Below are positions 58,880 to 64,000 of a stretch of DNA of 64,000 nt, one piece after another. The notes below the pieces were generated by a model. It made no database searches. It was not told the DNA's origin and worked only from the letters and a program-made list of their open reading frames with translations. This stretch comes from Hymenobacter sp. DG25A (GTDB lineage: Bacteria; Bacteroidota; Bacteroidia; Cytophagales; Hymenobacteraceae). Position 1 is the stretch's first letter; every line of letters begins with the position of its first letter. The DNA is taken from assembly GCF_001280305.1 (NCBI RefSeq), contig NZ_CP012623.1, forward strand, positions 1,922,001 through 1,986,000, in the 5' to 3' direction. Position numbers and translations under genes: made by a program.

Positions 58880-59515
58880 ATGATTTTGCCTCTCGCCTCA
58901 ACTGAATTACTGCCTAAAATTATCATGGGCGTGGACCCCGGCACCCAGATTATGGGCTACGCCGTGATTGAGGTGCGCGGGCAGCACGTGACGGTGTTGC
59001 GCTACGATGTCATCGACATGAAGAAGCTGGGCACCAACCACGCCCTCAAGCTCAAGCGCATTTACGAGCGGATGACGGAGCTGATTGAGGAGTTTCTGCC
59101 CGATGAGCTGGCTATTGAGGCGCCGTTTTTTGGTGTAAACGTGCAGAGTATGCTCAAGCTGGGCCGGGCGCAGGGCGTGGCCATTGCCGCCTGCCTTTCC
59201 CGTCAGATTCCCTACGTGGAGTACGCCCCTACCAAGGTAAAGCAGTCCGTAACCGGCTCCGGCAACGCCACCAAAGAACAAGTGGCCCACATGCTTCGCC
59301 AAACGCTTAAGCTGCCGCCCATTGAAGAAGCTCCCAAGTTTCTGGATGCCACCGATGCGCTGGCCGTAGCGCTCTGCCACCACTACCAAAAAGGCAACAA
59401 TGTGAAAGCCGGCGGTAAAAGCTGGGGCAAGTTTCTGGCCGATAACCCCGGTAAGCTGGCTGCGCCGGTGGCAGGGAAAAAAGCGGTGGCTAATCGGAAG
59501 AAGCCGGCGGCGTAG
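58880..59515 (+). CDS. ruvC: Holliday junction resolvase RuvC
   Basis: About 211 residues, from the ATG at 58880; another ATG at 58859 adds seven. RuvC cuts Holliday junctions with RuvAB. The four acidic catalytic residues are visible: Asp19 in IIMGVDPGTQ, Glu80 in LAIEAPFFG, Asp156 and Asp159 in FLDATDALAVALCHH. A basic, Ala-rich tail of about 30 residues (GKKAVANRKKPAA) extends the usual C-terminus. A TAGTTTTG box lies upstream at 58763 within the neighbouring gene, without a matching -33 element. Confidence 0.97.
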   Translation: MILPLASTELLPKIIMGVDPGTQIMGYAVIEVRGQHVTVLRYDVIDMKKLGTNHALKLKRIYERMTELIEEFLPDELAIEAPFFGVNVQSMLKLGRAQGVAIAACLSRQIPYVEYAPTKVKQSVTGSGNATKEQVAHMLRQTLKLPPIEEAPKFLDATDALAVALCHHYQKGNNVKAGGKSWGKFLADNPGKLAAPVAGKKAVANRKKPAA

Positions 59516-59556
59516 CACGGGCAGCGTCTCTGATTGCTGATTTAACGCGGTAGTTT

Positions 59557-59952
59557 TTAGACCCAGCAGACATACAGAAGTACCGCTGCCACATACGTCC
59601 AAAGGCAGCTAAAGCCGATGTGCACTGCTGTTTCAAAACGCTTGCCCCGCCATAGCTCTGCAGAGTAGCCAAAGAACTGCACCAGGAGCCTCACCAGCCA
59701 GAATATTCCCATCCCTAAGGCCACTGTGCGGCCTAAGCGGGTATGTACCAAATCATAGGCAGAAAATAAGCACAGGAGCCCCATCAGGAGTACCACGAGC
59801 GCAACAAACAGGGTGTGCACGTACACCATTTGCCGGTTAATCAGGCTAAGTGGTTTCAGCTCACCCGACCAGTCGAAATAGCGCGGAAAGCCGGCGTGGA
59901 CCAGGGACAGCAGCACAAGTAACGCCCCAATAATTTTAAGGTGCATTTCCAT
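59557..59952 (-). CDS. Four-span membrane protein of unknown function
   Basis: 131 residues with four hydrophobic segments (about 5-25, 45-65, 75-95 and 108-130). Conserved-looking features are a HAGFPRYFDW segment after the first span and INRQMVYVHTLFVALVV. I do not recognise the family. One base separates its start from the stop of the methyltransferase gene. It is the last gene of a five-gene run starting at 62629. Confidence 0.78.
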   Translation of the reverse strand: MEMHLKIIGALLVLLSLVHAGFPRYFDWSGELKPLSLINRQMVYVHTLFVALVVLLMGLLCLFSAYDLVHTRLGRTVALGMGIFWLVRLLVQFFGYSAELWRGKRFETAVHIGFSCLWTYVAAVLLYVCWV

Positions 59953-59953
59953 T

Positions 59954-60700
59954 CTAGCGAAGGATAAAGGCCGAGATAAACGGCGTTATTTTCTGCTCCT
60001 GCTCCAGCGTTAAGCCCGCCGTCTGAAAGGCACTGAGCCAAGTGGCGCGGGAATAGAAGTGCAGAAAGCCAATGGTGTAAGCCATAAAATTGGCCGGGTC
60101 TCGCAGATGCTCCACAATGACCAGTCGGCCCCGGGGCTGCAGGCTGCGCCGGGCTTCCTCCAGAAAGGCAATCCGCTGGGTCTGCTGCCGGATTTCGTGG
60201 GCGGAAAGCATCACTATAACCCAATCGACACTACCCGTGGGCAATGGCAGGGTTTCGGGCTGAACTCGTTCCGTGCCCGGATATGGGAGGCAAGCTGCCC
60301 GGGCCCGCTGAATGGATACTTCCGTATGCCTGGCCGGGTCATAAAAGTCCAGTACCCGTAGTTGGGCTGTGGTAAACTTTTGCTGCAGCTGCGGGCTGAT
60401 TTCATCGAAGCCGGCATGAATGTTAACCACTCGCTCCGGCTCGGGTAATGCCTGGGTATTCAACCAATCAAACGTGTACAGAGCCGAATAATCGTACACA
60501 TAGTAGGAAACCAGTAAGGATATAATGGTAGGAAAAGCTACCAGAAATAGCAGTAGCCAGGCATAGGGCCGCCAGGGACTAGGGAGCTGGCCGGCAACCA
60601 CTCCCAGTAACAGAACTAGCCCCGCGGCTAACGCATAGAAGTGCCAGTTGAATCGGATGATATTCCAGACGCCTTCTCCGGGTTTTCTTAAGCGCGCCAT
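59954..60700 (-). CDS. Membrane-anchored class I SAM-dependent methyltransferase
   Basis: 248 residues. Two N-terminal membrane spans (about 15-35 and 45-65) precede a class I methyltransferase fold. VVNIHAGFDEISPQL stands where the glycine-rich loop I would be, and it is degenerate. LRVLDFYDPARHTEVSIQRAR, SVDWVIVMLSAHEIRQ and PRGRLVIVEHLRDPANFMAY are clear later motifs. The overlap of 13 bp with the DUF2071 gene and 1-bp gap to the next gene indicate coupled translation. The likely substrate is a lipid or membrane-soluble quinone; this is inferred. Confidence 0.84.
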   Translation of the reverse strand: MARLRKPGEGVWNIIRFNWHFYALAAGLVLLLGVVAGQLPSPWRPYAWLLLFLVAFPTIISLLVSYYVYDYSALYTFDWLNTQALPEPERVVNIHAGFDEISPQLQQKFTTAQLRVLDFYDPARHTEVSIQRARAACLPYPGTERVQPETLPLPTGSVDWVIVMLSAHEIRQQTQRIAFLEEARRSLQPRGRLVIVEHLRDPANFMAYTIGFLHFYSRATWLSAFQTAGLTLEQEQKITPFISAFILR

Positions 60701-61428
60701 AGCTCAGTACGGCCTTTCTTCCAGCTGTAAGGGATATCCGTCATGGTGAAGGCGCTGGCCAGGTGGATTTCACTCATTCCCAGCTGTCGGATAAACCCCA
60801 CCTGCGCCTGGTTTACCTGCACCGGTTGCGGATGCCAGTCCTCCCGCACACCTTCTACTATAGTGACTTGCTGCTTATGGGGCTGATAAGAAAACGTGAA
60901 CGGCAGTGGCCCCGCAAAACGGCGGGCCTGCTTCCAGTCAGCAAACGGCGACCCGGCCGGAAGCGTGGGCTCCTCGGGCAGCATGCTTACCTCAATGGAC
61001 AAATCAGCCTTTTTTGAATGGAATGTCAGACCAGACCCGGTGGCGGTATGCCGGACATCAATGGTACTGTAGCTATAACTCGTGAACAGGTTTCCCAGCC
61101 ACTGCATCTTCTGTTTATCGGTTTCTGATTTCAGGATATACAGCCCGCGCAGGCGCTTGCCGGCCGGCGTGGTATAGCGTACAAATACCCGGTAGCCAAT
61201 CAGAAAGAAGCTGTGCCCCAGCCAGGCTGGCAGGCCACGCAGGCGCAGGTCCCGGCTTTGTACCAGCGCCACGGCCACGAAGCCCCAGGCACCATCCAGC
61301 GTATCCAGCGTCAGGCACTCGGGAATGAGGTGCTGCAGCTCAGCAGCCGGTACCGCATAGGTAAGCACGGTAGTACGCGTCAGAAGCGCCTCCACGGCGA
61401 AAGGGTGGTCTGCAAGCCAGGCTGCCAT
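60688..61428 (-). CDS. DUF2071 (YqjF-like) protein
   Basis: About 246 residues, from the ATG at 61428 (MAAWLADHP), one base after the upstream stop. Motifs of the family: TVLTYAVPAAELQHLIPECLTLDTLDGAWGFVAVALVQ near the start, HSFFLIGYRVFVRYTTPAGKRLRGLYIL in the middle, and MTDIPYSWKKGRTEL at the end. The beta-rich domain has no proven activity. A longer start at 61509 would overlap the DoxX gene. It overlaps the methyltransferase gene by 13 bp. Confidence 0.85.
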   Translation of the reverse strand: MAAWLADHPFAVEALLTRTTVLTYAVPAAELQHLIPECLTLDTLDGAWGFVAVALVQSRDLRLRGLPAWLGHSFFLIGYRVFVRYTTPAGKRLRGLYILKSETDKQKMQWLGNLFTSYSYSTIDVRHTATGSGLTFHSKKADLSIEVSMLPEEPTLPAGSPFADWKQARRFAGPLPFTFSYQPHKQQVTIVEGVREDWHPQPVQVNQAQVGFIRQLGMSEIHLASAFTMTDIPYSWKKGRTELWRA

Positions 61429-61429
61429 T

Positions 61430-61819
61430 CTAGGGTACCGCTTCAGGAGTTGGGGTAAGTACCCACCCGTAGTAATACAGGAGCAGCACAAATAAACCAG
61501 CAAAAACAATGTTTAGGTGCTGCCAGAGAAGTAAGTCGGAAGCCAGCAAGAACTCCAGCACATTCATGCTGATGACCAGGGCTATCTGGGCAGCCACATT
61601 AAGTTTCAGCCAGCGCCCGCTAAGCACCCAAATACCCATCCCGATTTCCGCGAAGCCAATAAGGCGCGTAAGCGGGGCCGCATACTCCGGCCCCAGAATG
61701 CGGGCTACAATGGCCTCGTGCCGGGGCACCAGATACAGCACTTTGCACAGCAGGCCGTTGACGAGCCAGACCGCCGCAATAGCATAGCGAAGAACTGGTT
61801 GAAGAGCGGGTAGATGCAT
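61430..61819 (-). CDS. DoxX-like membrane protein
   Basis: 129 residues, four membrane spans. The family motif is spread across RYAIAAVWLVNGLLCKVLYLVPRHEAIVARILG, RLIGFAEIGMGIWVLSG and a final ASDLLLWQHLNIVFAGLFVL. DoxX proteins are poorly understood; some take part in thiosulfate:quinone oxidation or in redox homeostasis. It starts 6 bp after PhzF and ends 1 bp before DUF2071. Confidence 0.85.
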   Translation of the reverse strand: MHLPALQPVLRYAIAAVWLVNGLLCKVLYLVPRHEAIVARILGPEYAAPLTRLIGFAEIGMGIWVLSGRWLKLNVAAQIALVISMNVLEFLLASDLLLWQHLNIVFAGLFVLLLYYYGWVLTPTPEAVP

Positions 61820-61825
61820 CTGCCC

Positions 61826-62629
61826 CTACCCTACCTCAATTTCTCCCTTCAGATACGTCAGGGCCTGGCCGCTGATCAGGACCCGGTCGCCGTGCAGTTC
61901 GCACCATAAGTCGCCGCCGCGGGCAGACACCTGGCGGGCATGCAGGGTGGTTTTGCCGAGTTTTTCGGCCCAGTAGGGAATGAGCTGGGTATGCGCCGAG
62001 CCGGTAACCGGGTCTTCATCAATACCCACGCGCGGCCCGAAAAAGCGCGACACAAAATCGACGCTACCGGTGCCGGGCGCGGTGGCCACCACCCCGCGGT
62101 ATTCCACTTTGCCTAGGTGGTGGAAATTGGGCTTGAGGGCGCGCACCTCGGCTTCGGTGGAGAACACGGCAATCAGGTCGGCGTTGGGGCTGGCCAGAAT
62201 GTTTAGGGGCGTAGCGCGCAGGCCATCAATCAGGCCATCGGGGTGCACGGGCAGCGGCCGGGGCGGATTGCTGGGGAAATTCAGCGTGAGGCGGTTATGC
62301 TCGCCGCGTGTTACATGCAGGGCGCCGCTTTTGCTGTGGAAGATAATTTCCTCGCCCTTGAAGTTCAGGTGATGCAGCAGCACGTGGGCCGAGGCCAGCG
62401 TGGCGTGGCCGCAAAGCGCTACCTCTACAGCCGGCGTAAACCACCGGATATCAAACTCATTTCCCTCAGCGCGAGGCACAAAGAAAGCCGTTTCGGCCAC
62501 GTTGTTTTCGGCGGCAATGGCCTGCATCAGCACATCGGGCAGCCACTGGGTAAGAGGGCACACGCCAGCCGGATTACCGGTGAAAATTTTATCTGCAAAA
62601 GCGTCGATTTGATACAGCGGAAGTAGCAT
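61826..62629 (-). CDS. PhzF-family isomerase-like protein
   Basis: 267 residues of the PhzF/diaminopimelate-epimerase fold. N-terminal QIDAFADKIFTGNPAGVCPL, catalytic Glu46 in NNVAETAFFV, then RWFTPAVEVALCGHATLASAH, and in the second half RFFGPRVGIDEDPVTGSAHTQL. PhzF proper isomerises dihydro-3-hydroxyanthranilate; most bacterial relatives act on unknown substrates, and no phenazine genes are present. First gene of a tight run of five. Confidence 0.95.
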   Translation of the reverse strand: MLLPLYQIDAFADKIFTGNPAGVCPLTQWLPDVLMQAIAAENNVAETAFFVPRAEGNEFDIRWFTPAVEVALCGHATLASAHVLLHHLNFKGEEIIFHSKSGALHVTRGEHNRLTLNFPSNPPRPLPVHPDGLIDGLRATPLNILASPNADLIAVFSTEAEVRALKPNFHHLGKVEYRGVVATAPGTGSVDFVSRFFGPRVGIDEDPVTGSAHTQLIPYWAEKLGKTTLHARQVSARGGDLWCELHGDRVLISGQALTYLKGEIEVG

Positions 62630-62819
62630 AGCTTGCGGAATGATTGTGCTGGCGAAGTAGCTGATAGTTCGGCAGAAAACAAACTATACCGGCCAGGCCG
62701 GCTAAAGTAACCGGTGCTTTAAAATATATTTTTTGGCCACGCAACCGGTTGGTATGCCGGCTGGTCATGGGTGTAGAACGCTAGCGTACGACATTCTTAT
62801 TAGATCTATTTACCCGCCT
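62630..62819. other. Intergenic region between divergent phzF-like and sigma factor genes
   Basis: 190 bp without a gene. It contains a 10-bp palindrome ACGCTAGCGT (62778-62787), a CCGG-rich palindrome near 62690 and an AT-rich stretch near 62720-62735. Any of these could be promoter elements; none matches a known site well. Confidence 0.4.
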
Positions 62820-63374
62820 ATGGCTGAATCAATAAATGCGCTGGTAGAAGGTTGCCGAAAGAACCAGCCAGCTGCTCAAAGGGCGTTGTATGAGCGCCTG
62901 GGTTATCAGTTAATGGGCGTTTGCATGCGTTACTGCTCTTCCCGGGCCGAGGCGGAGGACGCTCTGCAGGTAACGTTTGTCAAGATCTTCACCCGCTTGG
63001 AGCAATTCCGTGGGCAAGGGCCATTTGAAGCCTGGGCCCGCCGCATTGCGGTAACTACTGCCATAAACAGCTACCAGCAAAACCGGCAACAGCATGTACC
63101 GCTGGATGCCGCCGAAGTAACAGAGCTGGCACATGCCGACGGAACTCCCTTTGACCAGCTTTCGGCAGAGGACTTAGTGCGCATGATTCATCAATTACCC
63201 CTGGGATACCGCACAGTGCTGAATCTATATGCTATTGAAGGCTATAGTCACGCAGAAATCAGTGAGTTACTGGGCATCTCGGAAGGTACCAGCAAATCCC
63301 AATTGTCGCGAGCCCGCCGCCTGCTAGAGGAGCGGCTGCTTGTTTCAACCTCCTCTTCTAACTACAATGACTGA
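62820..63374 (+). CDS. ECF-type RNA polymerase sigma factor
   Basis: About 184 residues, from the ATG at 62820 (MAESINALVEGCRK). Region 2: ALYERLGYQLMGVCMRYCSSRAEAEDALQVTFVKIFTRLEQFRGQG, ending with the AWARRIAVTTAINSYQQNR segment. Region 4 is a helix-turn-helix at YSHAEISELLGISEGTSKSQLSRARRLLEERL. The C-terminus is a short Ser-rich tail. An overlapping downstream gene with one membrane span probably encodes the anti-sigma factor. Confidence 0.95.
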   Translation: MAESINALVEGCRKNQPAAQRALYERLGYQLMGVCMRYCSSRAEAEDALQVTFVKIFTRLEQFRGQGPFEAWARRIAVTTAINSYQQNRQQHVPLDAAEVTELAHADGTPFDQLSAEDLVRMIHQLPLGYRTVLNLYAIEGYSHAEISELLGISEGTSKSQLSRARRLLEERLLVSTSSSNYND

Positions 63375-64000
63375 GCACGAATCGGAACAATTTTATAACG
63401 ACCTGCGCCAAAAGCTGGAAGGCTTTGGCAGTGCCGTTCCGGAGTCCGTTTGGTCCGGAATTCAGGAAAAGATGCCCGCTGCTCCCCGTAAGCGGCGGCT
63501 TTGGCCTTTGCTGCTTCTCTTATTACTGTGCAGCAACTACATCATTTATCTGGCCCTGGGTCCCTCCTCTCCGCTCCGGCAGCACCTGCCCTGGCAGGAT
63601 TCGGCAGAAGGTAAAGGCGTCGTAGCGCACAACGCCTCCCGCTCCGGGGCGGCCCCGGGTGCGCCCGCTGAAGGCGGGAAGGCCGCACTGGGTTCAGCAG
63701 CAGCATCTCAGGCTGCAGGCCAAGCGGAAGAGCATCCCGGCGGCAGCTTAGCGGGAACCGCTTTGGATGGTGCACCTACCAGCGCATCCATCAGTACCCT
63801 TGGTTCCGGCAGGGCAGCACGGCCCACCCTTTTGCCTGTGCCCGAGCGACGCACAAAAAACCAGCCCGCAGAGGAGAATATTTCACCAAAAGGCGCTCAA
63901 AAGCCAGCATCACGCACCCGCCGCTCCAAAATCTTCCCGGGTGCGTTGACGGCTATAGTTGGCAATCGGAGAGGTGCAAACCGAGGCGCCAACCGCTTTA
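63367..64000 (+). CDS. Putative anti-sigma / periplasmic membrane protein (3' truncated by the window)
   Basis: The ATG at 63367 overlaps the sigma factor stop by 8 bp; the frame is open to the window end (211 codons). The N-terminal 42 residues are soluble and acidic (TEHESEQFYNDLRQKLEGFG), followed by a transmembrane helix (about 43-63, LWPLLLLLLLCSNYIIYLAL). The rest is Ala, Gly, Pro and Ser rich with basic patches. This layout fits FecR-like or other transmembrane anti-sigma proteins of ECF systems, but no zinc-binding or FecR motif is visible in the part seen. Confidence 0.78.
   Translation, partial: MTEHESEQFYNDLRQKLEGFGSAVPESVWSGIQEKMPAAPRKRRLWPLLLLLLLCSNYIIYLALGPSSPLRQHLPWQDSAEGKGVVAHNASRSGAAPGAPAEGGKAALGSAAASQAAGQAEEHPGGSLAGTALDGAPTSASISTLGSGRAARPTLLPVPERRTKNQPAEENISPKGAQKPASRTRRSKIFPGALTAIVGNRRGANRGANRF

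Noticed and set aside
61826..62629. Phenazine biosynthesis cluster
   Set aside because: PhzF-like proteins are widespread and no other phz gene is in the window.

Overview
The window is about 64 kb of GC-rich (roughly 60 percent) chromosomal DNA from a member of the Bacteroidota. A Hymenobacter-like Cytophagales species is the best guess. The grounds are the FAS1, DUF1573, UMF1-type MFS and short AMP nucleosidase genes, a fused E1 alpha/beta 2-oxoacid dehydrogenase, a secreted protein with a type IX secretion (T9SS) C-terminal domain, and -7 boxes of the TAnnTTTG type. No phage, insertion sequence, CRISPR array or plasmid function was seen. The content looks like a stable chromosomal segment with many short palindromic repeats between genes.

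Layout. 0-15 kb: the C-terminal end of a large secreted protein, an NtrC-like regulator, a subtilisin-type lipoprotein, a GT-C type membrane glycosyltransferase, a LuxE-like acyl-protein synthetase, a small lipoprotein, the fused branched-chain 2-oxoacid dehydrogenase, a DUF1573 protein, alanine dehydrogenase, and a SUKH protein paired with an LtaS-like sulfatase. 15-21 kb: a PAS histidine kinase with a single-domain response regulator, a lone HsdR-N nuclease domain divergent from AMP nucleosidase, a small conserved protein and a YtcJ-like amidohydrolase lipoprotein. 21-29.3 kb (minus strand): a periplasmic molybdenum aldehyde oxidoreductase of the PaoABC type with its XdhC and MocA maturation partners, followed by an MFS transporter and a DinB protein. 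29.6-33.4 kb: a 1256-residue T9SS cargo protein with exact-period repeats. 33.5-39.4 kb: an EamA half-transporter and a TolC / adaptor / RND efflux operon. 39.6-44.4 kb: a FAS1 protein, a second S8 lipoprotein protease, tRNA-Ser(GGA), type I asparaginase and a TatD DNase-like hydrolase. 44.8-52.3 kb: a polysaccharide locus (GT2, NodB deacetylase, GT1, Wzx-like flippase, and divergently Wzz-like and O-antigen-ligase-like genes). 52.4-58.8 kb: a 41-residue membrane peptide, a tandem UspA protein, a small protein / OppC-like permease / SpoIIE phosphatase operon, and a GT2 / flippase-like pair. 58.9-64 kb: ruvC, a tightly packed five-gene operon (PhzF, DoxX, DUF2071, membrane methyltransferase, 4-TM protein), and an ECF sigma factor overlapping a putative anti-sigma gene that runs off the window.

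Cooperation. The clearest functional units are the PaoABC enzyme with XdhC (sulfuration and insertion of the cofactor) and MocA (cytidylylation of the cofactor), the tripartite RND pump, and the polysaccharide assembly genes. Membrane and surface functions (lipoproteins, T9SS cargo, glycan assembly) dominate.

Unexplained structure. At least seven intergenic regions carry long palindromes. They fall into recognisable families, and one family is inserted inside another at 44.5 kb. The five-gene operon at 59.6-62.6 kb and the phosphatase/permease operon at 53.7-56.4 kb are the least explained gene groupings. Coordinates given for CDSs include the stop codon. Where a start was moved to an internal codon, the reason is given.
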